This document shows, in pieces, positions 9,351-19,474 of a stretch of DNA of 64,000 nt (within the stretch, counting starts at the first letter, position 1; each line of letters opens with the position of its first letter). The stretch comes from an uncultured Aureispira sp. (GTDB lineage Bacteria; Bacteroidota; Bacteroidia; Chitinophagales; Saprospiraceae): the NCBI GenBank assembly GCA_905480075.1, contig CAJQOX010000074.1:1-64000 (forward strand), read 5' to 3'. Under the pieces are notes generated by a model. That model did not search any database. It saw nothing but the letters and a program-made list of their open reading frames with translations, and was not told the origin of the DNA. Made by a program: the position numbers and the translations under genes.

Positions 9351-10734
9351 TAGAGTCAGTAAATTTTAAATAATGTGATTGTAGCTCATCATAGCCCAAA
9401 GAACCCCATTTGGTAAGAAACCGTGTTTTGTATTTGTATCGGTCCCATTGCCTTACTTCATGCCTTGTGTTGTATATAAGCACCGTTCTCTGTTCGTCAA
9501 ATTCCAATGTTGAAAGCATCCAGAATTCATAGGGGCTCGACCAGGTTTGTTCAAACATCCCTTCAGGAACTTGTTTGGCGTCAATCAGTAATTTTCGGTT
9601 TTCTAAATCTGCAGTCTTTGCCAGTAATTCTCTCTTCCAGTTAAGTGCAGCAGTGAATTTCTCATGCTTATGCTCTATATGTACTAATCTTGCGCCGGTT
9701 ATTAGTACGATAAGAGCCAAACCGTAACTTTTTTTTATGCGGGGTAAAATATCAGTGACGAATGGTAATAAAAGAAAAATACCCAAAGGCATATAAAATG
9801 ATTCTAGATGCCACTGATCTGTAGATGTGGGAAAACTTGTAATCAGAATCAGTAGATAACCCCAGAAAAATGCGCTAACCAATCCTGCCTTCAGCCATAA
9901 TTTGTTTATCAGGTAATAGAGGGTTACCGTTACTAATAGTATAGGAAGAAAGTAATAGTCATGCATTACATAGTTCCAGAAAATTCCGTTCGATTCCAGT
10001 TTGTGATAGTTCGGAAAATATTCCAAAAGATTAACAATCCGGCCACTTGCTGCGGTATCGTATTTTGTTTTTAAGGCGAATGTTTTAAACAGTAGTATAA
10101 TAAAAGCAAGCGGGATGCCGCTGTAAAGGTATTTTAGGTGCTTTTTATCTATTGTGCTTAAAATTGAAAAGATGCTGATAAAAAGAAATATTATTATCAT
10201 CAGGGGATGAAAAAACACAAGAGTTACCAGCATCACTGATAAAATAATTAATCGCAATACCTTTGTATCCTTGCCGGCAAAATGCTGAAGAACACCAAAA
10301 TACAAGAGTGTGAAGGTGATGCCCTCTATCAATTCTGATTGTATCCAGTAAAAAGTGCAGGCAACCATAAATACATTGGACAGCAATAATGTAAGTGCCA
10401 AACCTGAGTTTTTGAGCCATTTGAGACTGATAAAAAAAACAAGTGCATTAAGGATTATAAATCCAACGGAATAATTGATCATAATATACTTCAGCGGCAA
10501 GCCCAGGTGATAGCTGAAATAAATGAAGGATTGAGAGAATACAGACCCAAAACGGTTTACCTGAAGGACATAATTGCCGTCTTTCAGCATGTAAAAAAAA
10601 CGGAAAGAACTGTCAAGGAGAATGGTGCGCTCCTTAAAAAAAACAATTGCCAGTATAAAAAGAATCAAATAGCTAATTATTCCGATTCTGAATAAACTTT
10701 TCTCTGTTAAAGGTTTTTGTTCGTTAATGTCCAT
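9304..10734 (-). CDS. Multi-pass membrane protein, function unknown
   Basis: 476 aa ORF with many hydrophobic segments; no family recognised. Confidence 0.7.
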   Translation of the reverse strand: MDINEQKPLTEKSLFRIGIISYLILFILAIVFFKERTILLDSSFRFFYMLKDGNYVLQVNRFGSVFSQSFIYFSYHLGLPLKYIMINYSVGFIILNALVFFISLKWLKNSGLALTLLLSNVFMVACTFYWIQSELIEGITFTLLYFGVLQHFAGKDTKVLRLIILSVMLVTLVFFHPLMIIIFLFISIFSILSTIDKKHLKYLYSGIPLAFIILLFKTFALKTKYDTAASGRIVNLLEYFPNYHKLESNGIFWNYVMHDYYFLPILLVTVTLYYLINKLWLKAGLVSAFFWGYLLILITSFPTSTDQWHLESFYMPLGIFLLLPFVTDILPRIKKSYGLALIVLITGARLVHIEHKHEKFTAALNWKRELLAKTADLENRKLLIDAKQVPEGMFEQTWSSPYEFWMLSTLEFDEQRTVLIYNTRHEVRQWDRYKYKTRFLTKWGSLGYDELQSHYLKFTDSTTHYVFYDLPRSVPE

Positions 10735-10750
10735 AAAAACTCAAATTCTC

Positions 10751-11851
10751 TTAGAATATAAAGTGGCCACTTTCGTAAATCAATTCATCGTCAGCAAAAA
10801 TCTGACCTCCGTTTTTCATGTCTGCTATCATGTCCCAGTGTATCGCCGATTTGTTAACACCACCATTTTGAATGTATGCCTGTCCAACCGCCATGTGGAC
10901 GGTCCCGCCAATTTTCTCATCAAATAAAATATTCTTTACCGGGGTTTGAATTCGCATGTTTGTTCCTATTGCCGCCTCTCCAAAACGTCTTGAACCTTCA
11001 TCAATTTCAAAAATTTTGTCCAATAACTTTTTGCCTTTCTTTGCTTCCCATTTCTCAACCCAACCATCTTTTACCCATAGAGTTATTCCCTCCACTTCCT
11101 CTCCCATAAACATTGAAGGGTAAGAAAAATGTATCGTACCGTTCACTGAATCGTCTACAGGTGCTGTGTACACCTCGCCTGAAGGCATGTTCGTCTTTCC
11201 GTCTGAATTTATCCAGGTTCTGCCTTCTGTGGAAAAGGAAATGTCTATCCCCTCTCCTAAATAGCGCATTTTTGTTCTTTTGTTGAGTAAGTCCACAGCC
11301 GCCTGTTGATTGCGGCTGACTTCTTCCCAGCACCCCTGAGGGTTCTCGTCATAAAGGTGACAGGCATGATAAATGAAGTCTGCATATTCTTCCAATGACA
11401 ATCCCGCATTCTGTGCATGTGCCAATGTAGGGTATTCGCAAAGTGTTCTTTTTAATTCCAGGCTTGCTGTTCGTTCAGAATATCTTGTTCTGTATGGCTT
11501 TCTTGCCTGTGTTTCAATTTTTGCTTTTTCGGAACTTACTTTTTGGGTAGAACGGCTGTAAAATGGTGCCCGGATATATATATAGGCATTAAACTCTTCC
11601 ATTGCCAATGAGTAAAGAGGGGGTACATATTGAAGCTGTTCAGTATTGCTCTCCCTGAGCCTGATAGTCCGCTGATCCCTGAAATCCATTGAAATATGTG
11701 GAAGCCCCCCTGCCCGGAGTACTTCTCTGTAAACTTCTCTGACAAGCGGTTCTGCCAGGGTTGTCGATTGAACCATTACCCGCTCGCCTTCTTTCAGGCT
11801 GACACAGTAATTAACAAGTAGTTTAGCATATTTATTTAATATCGAAGACAT
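10751..11851 (-). CDS. M29-family aminopeptidase (AmpS/thermophilic aminopeptidase-like)
   Basis: 'LLVNYCVSLKEGERVMVQSTTLAEPLVREVYREVLRAGG', 'INSDGKTNMPSGEVYTAPVDDSVNGTIHFSYP', 'GTNMRIQTPVKNILFDEKIGGTVHMAVGQAY'. Confidence 0.9.
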   Translation of the reverse strand: MSSILNKYAKLLVNYCVSLKEGERVMVQSTTLAEPLVREVYREVLRAGGLPHISMDFRDQRTIRLRESNTEQLQYVPPLYSLAMEEFNAYIYIRAPFYSRSTQKVSSEKAKIETQARKPYRTRYSERTASLELKRTLCEYPTLAHAQNAGLSLEEYADFIYHACHLYDENPQGCWEEVSRNQQAAVDLLNKRTKMRYLGEGIDISFSTEGRTWINSDGKTNMPSGEVYTAPVDDSVNGTIHFSYPSMFMGEEVEGITLWVKDGWVEKWEAKKGKKLLDKIFEIDEGSRRFGEAAIGTNMRIQTPVKNILFDEKIGGTVHMAVGQAYIQNGGVNKSAIHWDMIADMKNGGQIFADDELIYESGHFIF

Positions 11852-11890
11852 GTTTTTTAATTTTTATAAGAATGTAAATCAATCTGTTTC

Positions 11891-14683
11891 TCAAAAATTA
11901 GAATTTTCCATTTTTTCCTTCAGATACTGTGCAGTATATGAATCTTTAACTTCTGTCAACCCTTCAGGAGTACCCTGATATAACAGGTGCCCTCCGTTTA
12001 TTCCTCCACCTTTTCCAAGGTCTATTACATAATCTGCTGATTTGATAACATCAAGATTGTGTTCTATTACTATTATTGAATGTCCTGTTTCTACGAGTGC
12101 ATTAAAGGCATCAAGGAGTTTGCTGATGTCGTGAAAGTGAAGGCCCGTGGTAGGCTCATCAAAAATAAACAGAATTTTATCTCTGCTGCTTTCTTTTGCC
12201 AGGAATGAAGCTAGTTTTACCCGCTGTGCTTCTCCTCCACTCAATGTACTCGAGGGTTGCCCAAGTCCGATGTACCCAAGGCCAACATCTGCAAGAGGTT
12301 GAATTTTTGCAGAGATATCTGCATCATCAGCAAAAAATACCAATGCTTCGTCTACAGACATTGCCAGAGTTTCATAGATGTTTTTTCCTTTGTACCTGAC
12401 CTGTAACACTTCTTTCTGAAATCGTTTTCCTCCGCATTCGTCGCAAATAAGTCGTACATCTGCTAGAAATTGCATGCTGACGATAGTCTCTCCGGCGCCT
12501 TTACAGGTCTCACAGCGTCCGGCTTCTACATTGAATGAAAAATGTTTTGGTTTGTATCCTTTTATTTTTGCAGCCTGCTGTTTTGAGTAAAGCTTGCGTA
12601 TCGAGTCATAGGCTTTTACATAGGTAACCGGGTTGGACCTGGAAGACTTTCCTATTGGTTGCTGATTGACCATTTCTATCTTACGGATAGATTTTAAATC
12701 TCCCTCTATGCTGTCGTGTGCCCCCGGCTTGTCCTGCCCTTCTCCCATACGGTGTAACATAATAGGATATAGTATTTGCTTAATAAGTGTTGTCTTGCCA
12801 CTTCCGCTTACACCCGAAACAGCAATGAATACATTCAGGGGGAAGGTTACATCAATATCTTTCAGGTTATGCTGCCTTGCCCCTCTGATGGTTATTGACT
12901 CTGTCCAGCTTCTTCGGTGCTTTGGTGTTGCAATCCCCATCCGGCCACTCATGTATTTTGCGGTTAAACAATCCGCCGCATCGTCGTGTATCTTTTCATA
13001 AGGCCCTGCAAATACAACATTTCCTCCATGGATTCCTGCGGCCGGCCCGATATCAACCAAATAGTCTGCATTGGCAATAATATCTTCTTCATGCTCAACC
13101 ACTACCACGGTGTTGCCCAGGTCCCGAAGTACTTTTAAAACGGAGATTAATTTAGAGGTGTCTCTTGGATGCAAGCCAATACTTGGTTCGTCGAGCACAT
13201 ATAATGAACTTGTCAGATTGGATCCTAACGAACGGGTCAGGTGTATTCTCTGTATCTCTCCCCCCGATAAGGTGTACGATATCCTGTTGATCGAAAGGTA
13301 ATTTAGTCCTACATCAAGCATGAATTGTAACCTTGTTGTGATTTCAATTATTAATCTTTTGGCTATTTCAAAATCTGTCTCGGATAAATCCAATTGCTCA
13401 AAAAAAGCAAATAACTCATCTATAGGAATGTTGATCAGATCGGAGATAGCCTTGCCTCCTACAAGAACATACAAGGACTCTTTCCTCAACCTTGATCCTT
13501 TGCATTCAGTACAATTGGTTTTGCCCCGATACCTGGCCAACAAAACCCTGTTTTGTATTTTATAGGTTTTTTCTGCAAGTTCATTGAAGTATTGATTGAT
13601 CCCGCCAAACAGTTCATTGCCCGTCCACAATAGCGTTCTTTGTTCTGCTGTTAGTTCCCGGTAGGGAGTATGGACAGGGAAATCTATCTTGTGGGCTATG
13701 TCAAGAAAGGCCTGTTTCCACTTTCCCGATTTTTCTCCACGCCAGCAAACGATGGCTTCTTCAAATACAGATTTTTTCTTATTGGGCACCACCTTGTCTT
13801 CGTCTATGCCCAAGATTTGCCCGTAGCCCTCGCAGGAGGGACAAGCGCCGAAAGAACTGTTGAAGTTAAATAGCTGAGGCCCGGGTTCTTCAAATTGAAT
13901 GCCGTCCAGTTCAAACTTATTATTGAATTCAACCTCCTCGCCATCTGTCGTCCTGAGTATACATACTCCTTGTCCTTCAAGAAAGGCAATCTGGGTAGAA
14001 TCTGCTATACGTTTTGCATTTTCTTCATCGTCTTTTGTTGAAACAAAGCGATCTATTAATATTTTTAAATCTTTGGAAGGGTCTTCTATCTCTGCATGGT
14101 TCTCAATCAACTCCTCAACTTTTCTCAGTTTTCCATTATGTAATACCCTCGTATAGCCTTTTTGTAATAAAAAATCCAGGGTTTTAGGCAATGTCTGTGT
14201 CTCGCTGAAAAAAAATGGAATCAAAAGCATTATGCGTATTCCTTCGTCAAGAGAAACCATATAATCAACAACGTCAGAAACAGTATGTCTTTTGACTTCC
14301 TGATTGGAAATCGGGGAATATGTTTTACCGATACGTGCATATAATATCCGAAGGTAATCATATACTTCTGTAAGAGTGCCTACAGTAGAACGTGCGTTTT
14401 TTACACCTACTTTTTGTTCGATAGCAATAGCAGGACACAGCCCTTGTATATTGTCAACGTCAGGTTTTTTCATGCGCATCAGGAATTGTCGCGCATAGGA
14501 AGATAAACTCTCGACATACCTGCGCTGACCTTCAGCATACAAGGTGTCGATAGTCAATGAAGATTTGCCTGATCCTGAGACACCGGTTACTACTACTAGT
14601 TGATTATAAGGTATCTCGATGTCAATATTTTTCAGGTTGTTTGCCCGGGCACCTTTTATTAAAATAGATTTTTTCTTTATCAT
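11891..14683 (-). CDS. uvrA: Excinuclease ABC subunit A
   Basis: 'VVVTGVSGSGKSSLTIDTLYAEGQRRYVESLSSYARQFL', two ABC modules with 'TLSGGEIQRIHL' and 'TLSGGEAQRVKLA', Zn-finger Cys pairs. Confidence 0.98.
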   Translation of the reverse strand: MIKKKSILIKGARANNLKNIDIEIPYNQLVVVTGVSGSGKSSLTIDTLYAEGQRRYVESLSSYARQFLMRMKKPDVDNIQGLCPAIAIEQKVGVKNARSTVGTLTEVYDYLRILYARIGKTYSPISNQEVKRHTVSDVVDYMVSLDEGIRIMLLIPFFFSETQTLPKTLDFLLQKGYTRVLHNGKLRKVEELIENHAEIEDPSKDLKILIDRFVSTKDDEENAKRIADSTQIAFLEGQGVCILRTTDGEEVEFNNKFELDGIQFEEPGPQLFNFNSSFGACPSCEGYGQILGIDEDKVVPNKKKSVFEEAIVCWRGEKSGKWKQAFLDIAHKIDFPVHTPYRELTAEQRTLLWTGNELFGGINQYFNELAEKTYKIQNRVLLARYRGKTNCTECKGSRLRKESLYVLVGGKAISDLINIPIDELFAFFEQLDLSETDFEIAKRLIIEITTRLQFMLDVGLNYLSINRISYTLSGGEIQRIHLTRSLGSNLTSSLYVLDEPSIGLHPRDTSKLISVLKVLRDLGNTVVVVEHEEDIIANADYLVDIGPAAGIHGGNVVFAGPYEKIHDDAADCLTAKYMSGRMGIATPKHRRSWTESITIRGARQHNLKDIDVTFPLNVFIAVSGVSGSGKTTLIKQILYPIMLHRMGEGQDKPGAHDSIEGDLKSIRKIEMVNQQPIGKSSRSNPVTYVKAYDSIRKLYSKQQAAKIKGYKPKHFSFNVEAGRCETCKGAGETIVSMQFLADVRLICDECGGKRFQKEVLQVRYKGKNIYETLAMSVDEALVFFADDADISAKIQPLADVGLGYIGLGQPSSTLSGGEAQRVKLASFLAKESSRDKILFIFDEPTTGLHFHDISKLLDAFNALVETGHSIIVIEHNLDVIKSADYVIDLGKGGGINGGHLLYQGTPEGLTEVKDSYTAQYLKEKMENSNF

Positions 14684-14939
14684 AAGTGTAACCTTTTGTT
14701 GATTGCCTCGTATTATCTAAATAAAAAAATATACCAGTAAAAAAAATAACTCTGAACATTCTCTACATTCTGAATTTGTCAAAAAAATAAAGATAATTTA
14801 TTTTGGCGCAATTTAGCTAATTTTATTATTCAAAGTATTCTTTGTCTGAATTTTCTATATTATACTGAGGATATTTTCCCTTTATTAAATACACTTAAAT
14901 AAAAACCTTATTGCCTGCACCTCTACTCCACTGAATTTT

Positions 14940-14951
14940 GTAAGTAAGTAA
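14940..14951. repeat. GTAAGTAAGTAA motif copy 1 (upstream of truncated sigma ORF)
   Basis: Direct match; about 25 bp upstream of ATG 14965. Related copies at 15385, 15498 and 16118. Confidence 0.7.
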
Positions 14952-14964
14952 ATAATAAATATTT

Positions 14965-15237
14965 ATGTTGAGTAGTAAGCCATGTAGTGATAAAGACCTT
15001 GTGTGCAGATACATCAAGGGAGATGACAGAGCATTCGAAATTTTGTTTAACAGACATAAAGGGAAAGTTTATACTTGTGTCTATTGTTACCTGAAAGACG
15101 AAAATCTCGCGGATGATGTTTTTCAGCAAACATTTATGAAGGTGATCGATGTATTGCGTTCAGGTACCTATGATGTTGATACAAAGTTTCTTCAATTCGT
15201 TTTGAGGACCGCTTATGAGATAGTCAGCTTAAAATAA
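14965..15237 (+). CDS. Truncated ECF-like sigma-70 factor (region 2 only)
   Basis: 90 aa; 'DKDLVCRYIKGDDRAFEILFNRHKGKVYTCVYCYLKDENLADDVFQQTFMKVIDVLRSG' aligns by eye with the full-length paralog at 15522..16109; stops before region 4. May be a pseudogene. Confidence 0.75.
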   Translation: MLSSKPCSDKDLVCRYIKGDDRAFEILFNRHKGKVYTCVYCYLKDENLADDVFQQTFMKVIDVLRSGTYDVDTKFLQFVLRTAYEIVSLK

Positions 15238-15384
15238 AAATAAGGCCCTAAAAGATTCTTTGCAGTCGAATTTTTGATTTAAATGTTAAAAACGAAAAAA
15301 AATACAATAAAGATAAGGAGTTTCGACTCAATTTAATTAACTTTATTTGCTCAAAGCAATATTTCCCAAAATTAACTTCGCATG

Positions 15385-15394
15385 GTAAGTAAGT
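15385..15394. repeat. GTAAGTAAGT motif copy 2
   Basis: Direct match between the two sigma ORFs. Confidence 0.6.
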
Positions 15395-15497
15395 GAAAGG
15401 TTGATTTTGTTTATTGTTCCCAAGTTTAAAAAAAAGTAAATTTCTAAAAAAAAAAACAGTACCTATTGTAAAAAAAATTACACCCTAGCATTTTTTT

Positions 15498-15509
15498 GTA
15501 AGTAAGTAA
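15498..15509. repeat. GTAAGTAAGTAA motif copy 3 (upstream of full-length sigma gene)
   Basis: Direct match, 24 bp upstream of ATG 15522, same spacing as copy 1. Confidence 0.7.
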
Positions 15510-15521
15510 ATCAAATTAATT

Positions 15522-16109
15522 ATGCAAAGTTGTAAGTCTTGCACAGACAAAGACCTCATATGTATGTATATACATGGAGGCAAGGAAAGAGCGTTCGAAA
15601 CGCTGCTCAACAGACACAAGTCCAAAATCTACACGTCTATTTACATGTTTGTAAAAGACAGAGATTTGGCCAATGACATCTTCCAGGAAACTTTTATTAA
15701 AGTTATTGATACTTTCAGATCAGGAAAGTACAATGAAGAAGGTAAATTTATTCAATGGGCACTTCGGATTTCTTATAATTTATGTGTTGACTTTTTTCGT
15801 AAAAATAAACGAAGAAAGACAATTACGCCTTCCGAAGACTTTGATATCTTCAATTTAATTGCCGCAAAAGATGATAATCAGGAAACGGTTATCATGAAAG
15901 AACAAACCTATTCCAAAGTCCGGAAATTGGTAGATTCTTTACCTCAGGAACAAAAAGAGGTTGTCTTGTTGAGGAATTATGCAGATTTAAGTTTTAAGGA
16001 AATTGCAGAGCTGACAAATGTCAGTATCAATACCGCACTGGGTAGAATGCGTTATGCACTTATTAATATTCGTAAAACAATAAGTGAACACCACATTAGC
16101 CTGCAGTGA
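15522..16109 (+). CDS. ECF-type RNA polymerase sigma-70 factor
   Basis: Region 2 'RDLANDIFQETFIKVIDTFRSGKY' and region 4 'LPQEQKEVVLLRNYADLSFKEIAELTNVSINTALGRMRYAL'. Confidence 0.95.
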   Translation: MQSCKSCTDKDLICMYIHGGKERAFETLLNRHKSKIYTSIYMFVKDRDLANDIFQETFIKVIDTFRSGKYNEEGKFIQWALRISYNLCVDFFRKNKRRKTITPSEDFDIFNLIAAKDDNQETVIMKEQTYSKVRKLVDSLPQEQKEVVLLRNYADLSFKEIAELTNVSINTALGRMRYALINIRKTISEHHISLQ

Positions 16110-16117
16110 TTTTTAAA

Positions 16118-16127
16118 GTAAGTAAGT
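16118..16127. repeat. GTAAGTAAGT motif copy 4 (just downstream of full-length sigma gene)
   Basis: Direct match starting 9 bp after the stop codon. Confidence 0.6.
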
Positions 16128-16187
16128 ACTATTTGTAACTGCGATGTTTTGGGGGGAGCTCCAATTCATTTTATGTTGCACAGAAAG

Positions 16188-16221
16188 CTTTGTTGAGGAT
16201 TTTCCTCAACAAAGTTTTTTT
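16188..16221 (+). terminator. Intrinsic terminator of sigma factor gene
   Basis: CTTTGTTGAGGA-TTT-TCCTCAACAAAG followed by T7. Confidence 0.9.
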
Positions 16222-16325
16222 ATGGTCCTGAATTTGTTTTTAATGGGGTATTGATTATTTGTCATTATCCTGTAATGAATTTTGGTAAAATTGTTTCCTG
16301 GTTTTAGAATCTAGGTTTTTATTCT

Positions 16326-16333
16326 TATATTTG
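16326..16333 (+). promoter_or_regulatory. Candidate -7 element (TATATTTG) upstream of acyl-CoA dehydrogenase
   Basis: TAnnTTTG match; about 170 bp upstream of ATG. Confidence 0.4.
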
Positions 16334-16504
16334 TTTCGAAGAAGAGGGATAATGTTTTCCCTTTTAAATCCAAGAAAGAGATTTCGCTTTACCTGCGATA
16401 TCTCTTTCTTTGCGTTTAAGGAAAAATGTTAAACTAATCCGGCGTTTTTAGTTCAATCTGAAAATGCTCAATTATCATTAATCAAATTAATTATCGTTTT
16501 AATT

Positions 16505-18304
16505 ATGCAAGAAGTAATAGAAAATATGGTAAACCAGGTTTTAAATGGTGGAGAGTTCATTGTTAAAGATTCTAAACCCGAAGATGTTTTTACTCCGGAG
16601 GATACGAATGAAGAACAGGATATGATTCGGGCCATGGTCAAAGATTTTGTTAGCGCAGAAGTCGAAACAAGATATGCTGACATAGAAAAACAAAAAGATA
16701 ATATTTCCAAAAAAATACTGGCATCTGCCGGTGAGTTGGGAATACTTGGAGCGCATATTCCGGAAGAATACGGAGGAATGCCCATGGATACTAATACCAA
16801 TACGATCATTGCCGAGGAAATTGGTTATGCCGGTTCATTTTCTGTAGCGGTTTCTGCCCATACAGGAATAGGTATGTTGCCCGTTTTGTATTTCGGTACC
16901 GAAGAGCAAAAGAAAAAGTATTTGCCTGGCTTGTCTTCAGGGCAGTTAGTTGCCTCTTATTGTCTGACAGAACCGAGTTCAGGTTCTGATGCCTTGTCTG
17001 CTAAAACCAAGGCGATTTTATCTGATGATGGGGAGCATTATTTGCTCACAGGGCAAAAAATGTGGATAACTAATGCCGGTTTCGCGGATGTATACATTGT
17101 TTTTGCACAGGTAGATGGGGATAAGTTTTCTTGTTTTCTTGTTGATAAGGGCGCAGAAGGACTTAGTCTTGGTGCTGAAGAAGATAAGCTCGGTATTAAA
17201 GGTTCATCGACCCGGCAGGTCTTTTTCGAAAATGTAAAAGTGCATAAATCAGCACTGCTCGGCGAAATTGGCAAAGGTCACCTGATCGCTTTCAATGTGC
17301 TGAATATCGGTAGGTTCAAGTTAGGCGTTATGGCCCTTGGTGCTGCAAAAAGAAATTTTGATGTAGGGGTGAAATACTCCAATGAGCGTCAGCAATTTAA
17401 ACAGTCTATATCTAATTTTGGAGCAATACAATACAAGTTGGCCGAACAAACAATTAAAATGTATGCTGCCGAATCTGCATTATACAGAACCTCTATGTTG
17501 CTGCAACAAAAAGCGGAGGCTTTACATAAGGCCGGTGCTTCTTTTGCAGAAGCAAAACTTGAAGCAGCGGAAGAATATGCTGTTGAGTGTGCAATGCTAA
17601 AAGTCCTGGGGTCAGAAATGTTAGATTATGTTGTTGACGAAACAGTTCAGATACATGGTGGATACGGTTTCTCCGAAGAGTATGAGGCTGCCCGTCATTA
17701 TCGCGATGCCCGTATAAATCGAATCTTTGAAGGCACAAATGAAATTAATCGCCTTCTGACCGTTGCTATGATGATGAAAAGAGCTGCTAAAGGAACTTTT
17801 GATCTTGCAGGGCCTGCTTGGGCCGTGCAAAAAGAACTCACCTCAATGCCGGTGGCTTCTAAATCTGATGGTGCCTTTGCCGCAGAGGTTGACACCGTCA
17901 AAAATATGAAGAAAATTTTGCTTATTGTTGCCGGGGCTGCCGCTAAATATCAGATGGATGGTAAGCTGAATCTCAAAACGGAACAGGAAATTACTATGAA
18001 TGTTGCTGACGTAATGATAGATGTCTTCACTTGTGAGTCTCTCTTGTTGCGAGTACAGAAATTAGCTGACAAAGGAGGTGATGTTGCCAATCATGTTCAC
18101 ATTCTTGAAGTATTTCTTTCTGATGCCATAGACCGGATTGCCAAAAATTCCAAAGATGCGCTTTGTTCCTTCGTAGAAGGGGAGCCCCTCAGAATGATGC
18201 TTATGGGAATTAAACGTTACGCAAAATACAAAATTGTGAATGTAAGAGATGCTCGCAGAGCTATTGCCAAGCCGATCATTGAAAATAATAAATACTGTTA
18301 CTAA
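16505..18304 (+). CDS. Acyl-CoA dehydrogenase (with C-terminal extension, VLCAD/ACAD9-like length)
   Basis: 'ASYCLTEPSSGSDALSAKTKA', 'QIHGGYGFSEEYEAARHYRDARINRIFEGTNEINRLL'. Confidence 0.95.
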   Translation: MQEVIENMVNQVLNGGEFIVKDSKPEDVFTPEDTNEEQDMIRAMVKDFVSAEVETRYADIEKQKDNISKKILASAGELGILGAHIPEEYGGMPMDTNTNTIIAEEIGYAGSFSVAVSAHTGIGMLPVLYFGTEEQKKKYLPGLSSGQLVASYCLTEPSSGSDALSAKTKAILSDDGEHYLLTGQKMWITNAGFADVYIVFAQVDGDKFSCFLVDKGAEGLSLGAEEDKLGIKGSSTRQVFFENVKVHKSALLGEIGKGHLIAFNVLNIGRFKLGVMALGAAKRNFDVGVKYSNERQQFKQSISNFGAIQYKLAEQTIKMYAAESALYRTSMLLQQKAEALHKAGASFAEAKLEAAEEYAVECAMLKVLGSEMLDYVVDETVQIHGGYGFSEEYEAARHYRDARINRIFEGTNEINRLLTVAMMMKRAAKGTFDLAGPAWAVQKELTSMPVASKSDGAFAAEVDTVKNMKKILLIVAGAAAKYQMDGKLNLKTEQEITMNVADVMIDVFTCESLLLRVQKLADKGGDVANHVHILEVFLSDAIDRIAKNSKDALCSFVEGEPLRMMLMGIKRYAKYKIVNVRDARRAIAKPIIENNKYCY

Positions 18305-18317
18305 TACTTACTATTGT

Positions 18318-18356
18318 CTGTCCGGCTAATTTTTACTTTCCGGACAGGCATTTTTT
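18318..18356 (+). terminator. Intrinsic terminator of acyl-CoA dehydrogenase
   Basis: CTGTCCGG ... CCGGACAG then GCATTTTTT. Confidence 0.85.
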
Positions 18357-18428
18357 ATTTTTTTTTATTAAAATTATCGGTAATTGAATAATATCCGCTA
18401 TTTACTCCTTATTTTTGTATAAAAAACA

Positions 18429-19466
18429 ATGTATAAGTTTTTTATCAAGCCCTTCTTCTTCAGAATGCAACCTGAAAAGGCCCACTACTTCGCTATGGGC
18501 TGTCTTTCTTTTTTTTCTAAAATACCAGGTTTCTCCGCTTTGTTCAGATTGTTTTATGATTTCAGGCATCCAAATCTCGAAAGGAAGGTTTTTGGCCTTA
18601 CCTTTAAAAATCCGGTAGGATTGGCTGCCGGCTTCGATAAGGATGCAAGGTGGTTCAATCAGTTGTCTGACCTTGGCTTTGGTTTTATAGAAATCGGGAC
18701 GCTTACTCCAAAACCGCAAACAGGAAATGAAAAACCCAGGTTGTTCAGAATTCCGGAAGATGAAGGGTTGATCAACAGGATGGGATTTAATAACCTTGGC
18801 CCTGAAGATGCTGTACTGAGACTGAAAAAAAGAAAAACCAACATTATTATTGGAGGGAATATCGGGAAAAATACTGCCACTCCCAATGAAAATGCACTGG
18901 CTGATTATGTATTTAACTTCAATGTGCTGCACGAATATGTCGATTATTTTGTAGTAAACGTGAGTTGCCCCAATGTGAAAGACCTTACTAAATTGCAGGA
19001 TACTGAATTTCTTCTCAAGTTGCTATCTGAACTCAAAAGTATCAACGCCGACAAAGAAACCCCAAAACCTATCCTGCTCAAAATTGCGCCCGACCTGAAT
19101 CATGACCAACTGGACGAGATAATTGAGATTGTAGCGCAAACTAATATAGAAGGTGTGATAGCTACTAATACCACAACGTCAAGGGATGGCCTGAAGACTT
19201 CTGATACTATAATAAGTGAAATTGCCAATGGAGGCCTCAGTGGCAGGCCGCTGAAAGACCGTTCTACAGAAGTCATCCGGTATTTGTCCGAAAAATCAAA
19301 GAAGGCCTTCCCTGTTATTGGTGTAGGAGGCATATATAGTCCTGAAGATGCGCTTGAAAAACTCCAGGCAGGTGCTGACCTGGTTCAGATTTATTCAGGC
19401 TTTATTTATGAAGGTCCGGGCCTTGTGAAAAGAATCAATAAGGAAATTCTGAAAATGAATCTCTGA
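18429..19466 (+). CDS. pyrD: Dihydroorotate dehydrogenase (quinone), class 2
   Basis: '[16 protein letters not shown]', '[23 protein letters not shown]', '[10 protein letters not shown]', '[36 protein letters not shown]'. Confidence 0.97.
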   Translation: MYKFFIKPFFFRMQPEKAHYFAMGCLSFFSKIPGFSALFRLFYDFRHPNLERKVFGLTFKNPVGLAAGFDKDARWFNQLSDLGFGFIEIGTLTPKPQTGNEKPRLFRIPEDEGLINRMGFNNLGPEDAVLRLKKRKTNIIIGGNIGKNTATPNENALADYVFNFNVLHEYVDYFVVNVSCPNVKDLTKLQDTEFLLKLLSELKSINADKETPKPILLKIAPDLNHDQLDEIIEIVAQTNIEGVIATNTTTSRDGLKTSDTIISEIANGGLSGRPLKDRSTEVIRYLSEKSKKAFPVIGVGGIYSPEDALEKLQAGADLVQIYSGFIYEGPGLVKRINKEILKMNL

Positions 19467-19474
19467 AACCCATC

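Noticed and set aside
12196-14156. Plus-strand ORFs within uvrA
   Set aside because: Antisense shadow ORFs of uvrA; no independent coding evidence.
14923-15129. Minus-strand 68-aa ORF across the truncated sigma ORF
   Set aside because: Antisense to the sigma-like frame, no domain.
18402-18932. Minus-strand 176-aa ORF opposite pyrD
   Set aside because: Fully antisense to a confidently identified gene, with no recognisable domain; shadow ORF.
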